From Synaphobranchus kaupii (Eukaryota > Chordata > Actinopteri > Anguilliformes > Synaphobranchidae): a stretch of DNA of 64,000 nt. Every line of letters begins with the position of its first letter. Position 1 is the first letter of the stretch. The notes beneath the pieces are model-generated. The model saw only the letters and a list, made by a program, of their open reading frames with translations. It ran no database searches and had not been told where the DNA came from. The translations under genes and the position numbers were made by a program. Where the stretch lies: NCBI GenBank assembly GCA_029718625.1, contig CM056395.1:20601138-20665137 (forward strand). Direction: 5' to 3'. Below, in pieces: positions 23,474 through 34,040 of this stretch.

Positions 23474-26056
23474 TGTGTAAAATGCCACTCACAGACTGTT
23501 TAAAAAAAAACAGAAGGACTGTTTTGTGTCGTGAAGTGTGTCAACCGTAAAAAAAGACGGGACAAGAATTAAATAACTACCAATCAATTTTAAAGTCACT
23601 CACTGTTTTTAGAAAAAATGTGAAATACATGTTAAGTAACGTGAAATTTGACAGTATATTGCTCATAAATATACTTTCTTTTTTTTTACAGTGTACATTG
23701 ATATGACCATCTGCTCAATTGCCTGGTCACAAGAAACATACTGTATTTATTTCCCACCATGTGGTTCAGTATTTTCTGTAGTGCCAATCTGCTACTTCCA
23801 CCTGATCTAAGTTTATCTCCTTCGCCCACAATGCACCTCACCGCCTGACTCATGGGCGATTGCCAAACATTCTCCCCGTGCATATTAGAGGGACAATTAT
23901 TCAGATGGTAGAGAGGGCCATTGGTGAGGCAGATTAACTCTTCGGGATTAACTCTTCGGGGGCGGGGGCGGGGGCGGGGGCGGGGAGGGGGAGTCAGCCA
24001 AGGGTCGAGGGTCAGCTGTGAATCACAGGGAATTCATCGGCCCGGCTTCCAAGTGCCACACAGTAATGTAAAAACAGTAACGGTAATGAAAGCAGTACAT
24101 TTTGAACTTCTTGCTCATGATTGTGACTCAGTGGACAGGCAGCGCAGGGCCTTGACGCTTCCAAAAGGCTGGTTGTTTGTTTGCCGCGTGAGGGGAGTAA
24201 TTGGCAAGGACCTTATGACCTAAATTCCCATCGGCGTTCGCTGTAGCTGGTACTCCTAATGGCTGTGCCGTCACCCACTGGCCACACCCCACAGGCTCAT
24301 GAAGACGGACGCGGACTGCGCGTAGATGTTTCCATAGGAACCATCGATTGCTAACAAGACGCAGTTCGAGAAACGGAGGCCAGACTCTTCGAACACGGGC
24401 AATTTATCTAACGGACAAAATTTATATTGCTTAGTCATCTGGTGGGGTTTGGTGGGACATCCAAACCAAGTACATTCTTCACTATAGTACCCAATCAGCG
24501 TAATGACAAAAGGAAATATTTATTTTACTTAAAATTAACTTCACCATTAACGTATTACTACGCTAATTTGGAACACAGAACTGAATACACAGGATAATCT
24601 AATAATATTGTAAAATAATACTGAGTTAGTTATTTTTCAAATTTTGTTTCTTTCCAGATATTGCCGAAATGTTTTTTTCACGGGTCTATGCCAAAACACC
24701 GGAGGATATAGATTTTATCAGGACTGGTACTTTCCAGACTTAAGAAAGAATTAACATGTGTTTCATGTAACCATCATTTAGCTGTGATATTTTATTTTCT
24801 TGTCCCAAATTGGAATGGCTTCATTGATTCCCATGTCCTTCCCAGCATTCCCATGTGCGCTTGTTGTTTCGCTGCCCTTAGTCAAAGTCTGCACTCGCAG
24901 TGTCCTCCAGAGCGTGCGCAACCAGCCTTCCCTTGTATTCACAGCGCAGTCCAACAGCTGAGCTGCGCAGTCAAGGCACAGGAAGAGCACACTGCAAGCG
25001 CAGCTGACGCAGGCAGAGAGCAGACGCACGTTCTAGCCTAGCCGAGCCTAGCCTAGCCCTTAGCGGGATGAGACAGGGACGAACCTCTGCTTACTGAAAC
25101 TGTCCCTGTCCCTGTCCCCTTTACCTGGGCAACACCATGGCCAATCGTCCGCTGTCCTGCGGGGCTACCAGCCACAGCTGGGGCTGGAACAGCCAGGACA
25201 GGGCACCAGACCAGCAGGGCCGCACCACTGCACTGGAAGCCAGTGTCTTAGCGGGGGCGAGCTATGCGGCGGCCCTGCCTTTAATTCCCCAGAGACGGGC
25301 CGCGAAGTGAACCGGGACGATGGCGCAGGGGTCAGGAAGGCGTCGTCGCGAGCGAAGGGAGACGGTGGTCAGGCACGAGCGGCAGCGAGGTGCGGGAATG
25401 CGGGCCTTAACGAAAACACACACCCCGGGAGCCGTGAGGGAGATATTACTCTTGCCCGCGCAGAGAAAACAAACAGCGCACTACGCCAGGCTCGGGCCTC
25501 CAGGATTTAATTAAACTGGTTATTGGACATCCTCAGGAAGTGACCTTAGGCTCCATATGTCATGGGGAGGAGCGGTTGTTTAACATGTCCTGACATTTAT
25601 GGCCTTCTCTCCCCTGTTGAAGCTGCATGTTTGGAGACTATATATGTGCAGGCTATTCCAGCTCAATATATGGCCCTGACTACCCTAGTGTTCACCGTCA
25701 AGAGGCTGTGGGGTCAAACCCCAACCTGGCCAAGCCGTAGAATGAAATTATCTCACAGTATCACAGTATCTGCTCCGTAGAATGTAATTATCTCACAATA
25801 TCACAGTATCTGTCACATTGCGGGATTCACCAATCAGCACATAGAATAGGAGAGAGCCTGATCGAATACATGCCCAGTTCCATCTTTCAGCACCATCTGT
25901 GGTCATATGGAAACAAAGGCATAGAGCCCTATGGATCAGGCACTCCACCCAGTGCTCCACCTGCAGCTCCACCCTCAGCACAGCTCAGCAATTACTCTTT
26001 CCCCCTTCCCTAATCAATTCACTGCACCACCCGTCTCTCAAAAAAGCCCGGCACCC
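23474..26056. other. Unassigned sequence with a GGGGGC run and a 40-bp tandem duplication
   Basis: Four GGGGGC-type units at about 23958-23986 could form a G-quadruplex. Near 25735-25814 a 40-bp unit beginning CCGTAGAATG is present twice. Positions 25030-25500 are comparatively GC-rich with short frames on the plus strand, none recognisable. Confidence 0.5.
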
Positions 26057-26960
26057 TGCTCCACCCACAGACCCTTCCCACAATGCTGCCCATAGCTCTG
26101 CCCACAGCTCCGCCCTCCCCTCCACCCACAGACCCTTCCCACAATGCTGCCCATAGCTCTGCCCACAGCTCCGCCCTCCCCTCCACCCACAGACCCTTCC
26201 CACAATGCTGCCCATAGCTCTGCCCACAGCTCCGCCCTCCCCTCCACCCACAGACCCTTCCCACAATGCTGCCCATAGCTCTGCCCACAGCTCCGCCCTC
26301 CCCTCCACCCACAGACCCTTCCCACAATGCTGCCCATAGCTCTGCCCACAGCTCCGCCCTCCGCTCCACCCACAGACCCTTCCCACAATGCTGCCCATAG
26401 CTCTGCCCACAGCTCCGCCCTCCGCTCCACCCACAGACCCTTCCCACAATGCTGCCCATAGCTCTGCCCTCTGCTCCGCCCACAGCCCCTTCCCACAATG
26501 CTGCCCATAGCTCTGCCCACAGCTCCGCCCTCCGCTCCACCCACAGACCCTTCCCACAATGCTGCCCATAGCTCTGCCCACAGCTCCGCCCTCCGCTCCA
26601 CCCACAGACCCTTCCCACAATGCTGCCCATAGCTCTGCCCACAGCTCCGCCCTCCGCTCCACCCACAGACCCTTCCCACAATGCTGCCCATAGCTCTGCC
26701 CACAGCTCCGCCCTACACTCCACCCACAGCTCTGCCCTCTGCTCCACCCACAGACCCTTCCCACAATGCTGCCCATAGCTCTGCCCACAGCTCCGCCCTC
26801 CGCTCCACCCACAGACCCTTCCCACAATGCTGCCCATAGCTCTGCCCACAGCTCCGCCCTACACTCCACCCACAGCTCTGCCCTCTGCTCCGCCCACAGT
26901 CCCTTCCCACTACACTGCTCCTACCCCTTTCCACAGCTCCACCCTCTGCCCCACCCACAA
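26057..26960. repeat. 61-bp minisatellite, about 14 copies
   Basis: The unit includes CCACCCACAGACCCTTCCCA, then CAATGCTGCCCATAGCTCTG. Each copy is displaced by 61 bp. Some copies are partial, for example near 26461 and 26711, and the array decays after 26890. Because 61 leaves remainder 1 on division by 3 and the unit has no stop in any minus-strand frame, all three minus frames stay open. This produces overlapping frames of 221-294 codons that are not genes. Confidence 0.95.
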
Positions 26961-29769
26961 TCCCTTGCCACTACTCTGCCCATAGCTCCGCCCACTTCTC
27001 TGCTCACAGCCCCACCCACAGCTCCAGTGAAACCCTTACAGAAAGTGGAGCAGCGATGTAACCAGCGTCCCTCCCCCTTCTCCCTCCGTGGAGCACGCAC
27101 CTCTATGTGGCGGCGGGCCGAGCGAGAGCAAAAGCACGTGCCGGAGAGAGAGAGAGAACACAAAGGCATCTGTCTAAACCCCCCTGTGTGCTGCGGTGTG
27201 TCAGGCACAGGCGGCACCAGCGCCACCAGGCCCCGCATCGCCTCCAGGCTATAGCTCACATGCCACACAGACACTCACTGTCTGACAAACCCGGGACCGT
27301 CCCGCACCGGGACCGGAAGGCTCTGAGGAGCTCATTGTTCTGACCCCATTCCAAAAACACTGAACAATGCCAGACCCCTTTAAGAAGAGCCCCCCTGTGA
27401 TGCTCTGCCTTTGGAGGAAGACAGCCAGACCCTGTGCGGTACGCCACGTGAGTCAACAAGAACAGCAGAGTTCCCCAGAGGTACAGACAGGAGGTGTCAA
27501 CTAATGGCCCATAGAAAATGCCTCAGCCGCAAGTAATTTCATGTTTGAGTGCCAGTGATTTGGGGACTGCGTTTCCCAAAATGGCGGGAAGCTATTGTAC
27601 AGGGGAGGGGGTGGGGGTAGGAGCGGAAAAACAATGTAATTAAAAAAAAAAAAAAAGCAGACGGAAAACAGCAGTGATTAGTTGCAGGAACAACAAAACT
27701 GACCAGACCAAAGACGCCAAGCGTGCACCCAGCTAACATGTCTCCGCTAACCTCCACAAATGATGTGAGGTTTCCTGCCTGCCATTTTACCAGGCGCGTC
27801 ACGTTCCGTCTCCCTCTCGTCCCGTGGGGCAGATCGCTGTTCTGAATGGGAGGACTAGTGACCCGTCTGGGGCCTACGGACCGCTCTGGAAAGCTGCGCT
27901 GGTTCGACTGTGTTTATAAATTCCCGCTGTGCTATATTTAGTCGGGCCAGAATTAGCCATTCTTCTCTGCACTCCACTCAAGAACAGCCACTTCACTCAG
28001 GAACTCACACTGACCCTGCGCCATCTATTTCTACCAACGGTAAAACGCACATAAAAATAAAGCGATTTCTAAACAGTTACACGTGAAAAAAAACACTTAT
28101 AACGATACACTATAAATGGTGTCATATGTTGAAATGAATTTGAAAAACTGATAACAGAATATACAATGGCAACAATGCCTGCTTTTCCGGTTTAAGGTTA
28201 ACGCGTTTGTTTCGCCAGCGGATAAAATATTACAATGCTGGAGCTTTGCCTGTCAGTATGTTCACATACAGTAAATACATGTGGAACCAACGCTTGTAAG
28301 CAAACAGACAAATCAGACAGAAAGGTGATGGATGATAAGACCGTGACAATGTGACAGTTTCCTGCTCTAGCCCCAAAAGGCACGTCTCTTTAAACAATGC
28401 TGCTTTTCACTCCCCTAATCTCCCTGCTGCTCACGCCTGACTTCACACCTCTTCCCCTGACACCTGAGTCTCTCAGGTAACTCGTGTCTCTGTTTGACTG
28501 TCCATCAGCCCGTCTAAAATTTGAATAATTTGTTCTTTTATCTGCGTTCAAAATTTAACCGTATGTTGTTTTTTTTATGCATTTGACAGTTTGTGAGCTG
28601 TACGGTTGTATTTGTACATCTCTAACATTTAGAGAATGTATTTCGGCTTGGCAGCGGAGGGGCCCTCAGCCAATCGGGTGCAGGGTAGGGCTGGGATATG
28701 GGGCCAATTTGTCTGCAAGAATGCCCGTATAAACACCCAGGAGACTGGAAGGTTAGTCATTAACAGGATCCAGGTTGGAGGTGTGGGGGTGAGGGTTTTT
28801 TTCACAGTTTACCCTGATGAGGGGGAGAGGAGGGGGGGTCAAAATATTGGAAGGAGCGGGGGTAATTGACTGGTAATTTTCTTTCCCCCAAGCTTGGTGG
28901 CGGTCTTTGTGCTTCTGTGCTTCTTATAAGAGCGCACTGAGAGCTTTCCTTTCAGAAAGACCACAGCGTGGAACAGGAAGAGGAAGCCGGGGCAGCGAGC
29001 CATGGAGCTGTGGGCCTGTGGAGCCGTTTCAAACCCAACATCTTCACCATACAAGGGCCTGGTTCAGCTGTAGAAATGGCTTCCAGCTCTTAGCTCTTAC
29101 ATAATTGTTGCTCTATATCACTGTAAACTAAAACTAGTTATTATTACATGCGGATAATACATACATACAGTAGGCTGTAATCCTACATTTGCAGGGGAGG
29201 GGGGTGCTGTCAAGTAAGTAGGTATAGTCAATGACATCTGAAACTACAACATCAACTGTATTCATAAAAGTATGGCGATCTTACAATTGAGTTTGTTCCT
29301 TCCACATTCAAATTTGACCTTGAATTTAAATGAAAAATGGCAGAAGGCCTTTTTTATTTTAAAAGAACAGGAAAATGGGTAAGAAAAAAAAAATCAAACG
29401 CAAGAGAAAAGAAAAAAAAAAAAGTAACTGCCGCAGGTTACGCGGGTTCGATCCCCAGCTTTGATCTTAATAGTCATTTTTGATTTACAGTGTTGAATTA
29501 CAACCGCTTTTAAAATGGAGTTCATGGTGTGACCCTGGTTTATCTATATAGGTCAAGGTATGACAGAGCTGATCGTGGCGTAAAGCATCCCGCGGCATTT
29601 TCTGCCCTCTCTGATCCGCCATTTCTGTCGATCATTTTTACCACTCTGACGCCAAGTCGCAAGACCCGCCATCAAGAAGAGAGGATTTACCACTCAGAAA
29701 CCCCTGGAGGATTGCTTGGGGAACCCTGTATGTCAATACTGGAGAAGCACGGCTCTGAAGATGGCCACT
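26961..29769. other. Unassigned sequence, no gene recognised
   Basis: A B-box-like GGGTTCGATCCCC lies at about 29444 after an A-rich run and may mark a SINE remnant. An A run of 14 lies near 27643. No exon is recognised. Confidence 0.4.
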
Positions 29770-30125
29770 AGAATAACACAACATAACTTAATGACGAGAA
29801 CAGGCCATTCAGCTCAACAATGCTCGCCATCTTCCTACCACTACAGGATACCTCGCGCTCCCCTACAAACTAGATAGTGTCCAGCATCATATCAAGCCTG
29901 GTCTTGAAAACACCCAGAGTTTCTGCCTCTACTACATAACCTGGCAAGCTATTCCACAGTACACAGTAACTATCCTCTGTGTGAACAAGTACTTCCTAAT
30001 GTCTGTGTGGAATTTACCTTTTTGCTAATTCCCATCTATGCCCCCTCGTTCCACTAAGACAACTCAACCTGAAGAATCTCTTGTAGTTCACTTTATTAAT
30101 CCTTTTCATGAATTGTGCAACTATC
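29770..30125. repeat. Probable old interspersed repeat
   Basis: Phrases such as AGAACAGGCCATTCAGCTCA, AAGCCTGGTCTTGAAAACAC and GTGTGAACAAGTACTTCCTA resemble a repeat I recognise from other fish genomes. I cannot name the family, and the boundaries are approximate. No open frame is retained. Confidence 0.4.
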
Positions 30126-31306
30126 AATTATTTTAATACATATAGCCTAGTCATACCTATAGTGTATATTAGGGATACCTGTGCACTGTTGGCATGCAAA
30201 GGCCTAGAATGAAATCAGTGCCTTATTCACCACCCATATTTTAAAGGCCTCTATCTGAAAACAGTTTACTAGCAAAAAAGAGTTAAATATATGTCAATGT
30301 AATACGTAGAAATACACAAATTATTGCTAAAAATGTTCAAACGTGGTCATTTCACACATATGGTTCAGTACATGTGCTGTAGATGAGACATTCCTTAATG
30401 GAATACTGTATTGGCCTTTTATGGGCTGCAGTGGGTGTACGCTTCTTAATAAATGATTATTTATTTATCGGTGGTAGTCTCTAAGATCCTCAGTGGGTAG
30501 GGACTGCGAAGCCTAACAGGGACTCATGGAAATGGCACAATCTGGCCTTACGTTTCGGTCGCTGTGGCTGCCCTCAGATTCAACCCCCGGCACATCTGCG
30601 GCAAGACATTTTTCCGCCTTAACGCGTCATGGTTCACCGAGCTCAGGTCCTAAAATGCCATGCTCCCTGGACACAGATGTGAAACACATTAAAAGCCTTT
30701 GATCAAAAAACATCCACCGGCGTTCCCCCGCCCTGCCTAAAGGTGTCCTAAAGCCGGGACTTAAGACACCCGAAAGGGTATCTTTCATTCCCGTGAAAAC
30801 AATCGCGCTCGCATCAGAAATCGCGGAGAGAAATATACGGGACAAGTTCCCCTGACCCCGAACTGACACACATTTTCTGACAGATTTATGTTCATTAAGA
30901 GAACTTATCGAGAGCTACTGCAAGTCCACCACCATAACCCAGCCAATAATATAAAACATGTGGAGAGAGAGAGGGGGGGAGAGTGAGAGGGAGAGTTTTG
31001 AGTTATTTTTTCATTATGTGAATAAGTGCTCAATCATGGCGCTGACATAATTTCCTTGGAAGCAATGGCATGCACCCCCCCTCCCTCCACCTCCTCCACT
31101 ACCTTTAACACACAGATGTGAAAGATCAGCTCATCCTCCCGCACGGAGCCGTGTTTCAACACTCGCCGGGGATTGCGTCAGCGTGTAGAGGGAGACGTTA
31201 AATTGATTTATTATACCGAGGGAGACCAAAACGTAATATATTTTATGTTAATACTTCTGACTGTTTAAAATTCTTACGCTTTGGCAATGGTCTGATCGCA
31301 TCGAAT

Positions 31307-31308
<2 letters not shown>
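30126..31308. other. Unassigned sequence, no gene recognised
   Basis: A short GA patch lies at 30963-30995. Otherwise nothing is recognisable. Confidence 0.5.
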
Positions 31309-31360
<52 letters not shown>

Positions 31361-31376
31361 AGAGAGAAAGAGAGAG
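31309..31376. repeat. (GA)n microsatellite
   Basis: Almost pure GA over about 60 bp, followed by a GGAA run to about 31392. Confidence 0.95.
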
Positions 31377-31504
31377 CGGAAGGAAGGAAGGAATAAAGCG
31401 AGGGATTTATGAAGGTTTTGTGTCTTTATTTTTCAGCCGTGATCAAGAGGATGAGACTGAATAGAGAAGCCAGTGCTTTATTTAGCCAGTCAGATATAGG
31501 GGAA

Positions 31505-31610
31505 TGAATAAGTGGCTGGATGTAGGATGTAGAGAGGGAATTTGACCAGGGATAAGTGGCTGGATGTAGGAGGGAATTTGACCAGGGATAAGTGGCTGGA
31601 TGTAGAGAGC
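31505..31610. repeat. Short tandem repeat, unit about 35-44 bp
   Basis: The motif ATAAGTGGCTGGATGTAG occurs three times (about 31507, 31552 and 31587). It is followed by GAGGGAATTTGACCAGGG in the first two units. The repeated peptide in the minus-strand frame here is repeat-encoded. Confidence 0.85.
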
Positions 31611-32279
31611 CGGTTTTGGGAACACTGAGTCAGGCCCTTATTTAATGTCTCATAGGTGGGACAGTGCCATGCTTGATCACTGTACTGGGGCATTGGATTT
31701 CTACATGGGCACAGAAGGAAGAGCGCCCCCTACAGACCCACCAAAACATCCAATAGCAACCGTTTCCAAGGAGGTCACACATCCAAGTATTTAGCAAGCC
31801 CCAATCATGTCAGCTTCAGCAGTTTTACATGAGAAGGGTACAGGGTAATACGATTTCTGGCTTCGCATGTAGAGCTCGCATGTTTGCACTGTGGCAATAG
31901 GTACCGGATAGGATCTCATCTTGTTTTTTAAAGCTGTGGTTTACAGAGTACATTCATTTGTCTGTCTGCGTAGGCGTTTTCACATCTGCTTGCATTGCAT
32001 AGTTTCATCATACAAGCATGACAATATACATATATTTATATTTATATCTATTTTTTATTTTTAAACCAATAATATAAGCAAACACAGGCAGATGCGTATA
32101 GTAACCCAACCCCAGCTTTTGCTCTGTTTATTTTATAGCTGGTGATTTATTGCTCTGTGTTTAAGCTGAAGAGCTGAACCTGACAGCTAACGGGGCTAGT
32201 GGGCTGTGATTAGTGAGATCCCTGTTGAGATCTGCTACAGCAGCACTTCCCCAGAGACTAATTACAGGACCCTCCAATA
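31611..32279. other. Unassigned sequence, no gene recognised
   Basis: AT-rich, with a TATATTTATATTTATAT patch near 32028. Nothing else is recognised. Confidence 0.5.
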
Positions 32280-32338
32280 CACACACACACTCTCTCTCTC
32301 TCTCTTTCTCTCACACGCACACCTACACACACTCGCAG

Positions 32339-32369
<31 letters not shown>

Positions 32370-32372
32370 CGC
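32280..32372. repeat. Compound (CA)n/(CT)n microsatellite
   Basis: A CA run, a CT run, an imperfect CA run and a final ACGCGC patch. Confidence 0.93.
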
Positions 32373-32632
32373 GCACGCACATGGCCTTACTCACGTGACC
32401 CTTTCAGCATGTCCTGCTAATTAGTTGATTGGGGAGCGAGCCCAGTGGGGGGGGTGGAGGAGGGGCGGCACAATGGCCCTTTGGTTTTACTGGCGGGCAC
32501 TTTCAGCCAGCTCCATTGACACCTGCTGGGCATCTAACCGTGTGTCTGTCTGTCTGTCCAGCCACCCTGTGGTTCCCAAGTTTCAGAGAGATGACGACGA
32601 GTAAACAGAATGCATGGCTCTGCTGGTTCCAG

Positions 32633-33575
32633 TCATCCACAATGCGCCCGTTCAACAGGCTCAATCATCCACAGTGTGGCCGTTCAACAGGCTCAATCAT
32701 CCACAGTGTGGCCGTTCAACAAACTCAATCATCCACAATGCGCCAATTTAACAGGCTCAATCATCCACAGTGTGGCCGTTCAACAAACTCAATCATCCAC
32801 AATGCACCCATTTAACAGGCTCAATCATCCACAGTGTGGCCGTTCAACAAACTCAATCATCCACAGTGTGGCTGTTCAACAAGCTCAATCATCCACAGTG
32901 TGGCCGTTCAACAAGCTCAATCATCCACAATGCGCCCGTTCAACAGGCTCAATCATCCACAGTGTGGCCGTTCAACAAACACAATCATCCACAGTGTGGC
33001 TGTTCAACAAGCTCAATCATCCACAGTGTGGCCGTTCAACAAACTCAATCATCCACAGTGTGGCTGTTCAACAAGCTCAATCATCCACAGTGTGGCCGTT
33101 CAACAAACTCAATCATCCACAGTGTGGCTGTTCAACAAGCTCAATCATCTACAGTGTGGTCGTTCAACAAACTCAATCATCCACAGTGTTGCTGTTCAAC
33201 AAGTTCAATCATCTACAGTGTGGCCGTTCAACAAACTCAATCATCCACAGTGTGGCTGTTCAACAAGCTCAATCATCCACAGTGTGGCCGTTCAACAAGC
33301 TCAATCATCCACAATGCGCCCGTTCAACAGGCTCAATCATCCACAGTGTGGCCGTTCAACAAACTCAATCATCCACAGTGTGGCTGTTCAACAAGCTCAA
33401 TCATCCACAGTGTGGCCGTTCAACAAACTCAATCATCCACAGTGTGGCTGTTCAACAAGCTCAATCATCTACAGTGTGGTCGTTCAACAAACTCAATCAT
33501 CCACAGTGTTGCTGTTCAACAAGCTCAATCATCTACAGTGTGGCCGTTCAACAAACTCAATCATCCACAGTGCAG
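32633..33575. repeat. 32-bp minisatellite with higher-order structure, about 29 copies
   Basis: The unit is TCAATCATCCACAGTGTGGC plus CGTTCAACAAAC (32 bp). Units alternate between GGCCGTTCAACAAAC and GGCTGTTCAACAAGC, giving a 64-bp dimer. A longer block beginning with the ACAATGCGCCCG variant unit recurs at about 32928 and 33312. The variant pair TCTACAGTGTGGTCG / AGTGTTGCTG recurs at about 33149 and 33469, so multi-unit segments were duplicated. All three plus frames are open because the unit has no stop; none is a gene. Confidence 0.95.
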
Positions 33576-33975
33576 CTGGTCAGTGACCAGACTGAAACCA
33601 AGCTCCTGTTCTAAGCCAATCATCTGTTTCCTGAGCAGCCCAGAGAGCAGTGGCATAGAGACCAAAGCAGGCAAGTGGCAGTGAGGTGTAGTTGTTTTAA
33701 GGAACCAGGCCAGTAATACAGAAGCTGCAGTTTCAAGACCCTGCTGGAATACCGCTGTTGCACCCTTAAACAAGAGAATATGCTAATCAAACAATTATTG
33801 TAATAAATATATAGCGCCCTGCATATAGGAAGAACAGAAGGTTCATGCCAGGTTGCTATGGAGATGCCCCGAGGGCAGCTGCCCTTGTTCTACTTGTCCC
33901 CGGTGATGGCATTCACTGCTGTGGTTGTGGTCGAGTGCCATTGTAAATGTGAGTCTAAATCTCTGCTGGTTCCAC

Positions 33976-34040
33976 CACAGTGTGGCCATTCGACAGGCTA
34001 AATCATCCACAGTGCGGCCGTTCAGCAAGCTCAATCAACC
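33976..34040. repeat. Two outlying copies of the 32-bp minisatellite
   Basis: Diverged units (CCACAGTGTGGCCATTCGAC and CCACAGTGCGGCCGTTCAGC) about 400 bp beyond the main array. They may be the ancestral edge of the array or a small separate duplication. Confidence 0.85.

Noticed and set aside
25985..26869. 294-codon minus-strand open frame as a repetitive protein gene
   Set aside because: All three minus frames are open because the 61-bp unit lacks stops; no single frame is favoured and there is no gene context.
32610..33684. Overlapping 250-334-codon plus-strand frames as a repeat protein
   Set aside because: The 32-bp unit reads open in all three frames; the frame ends coincide with the end of the array.
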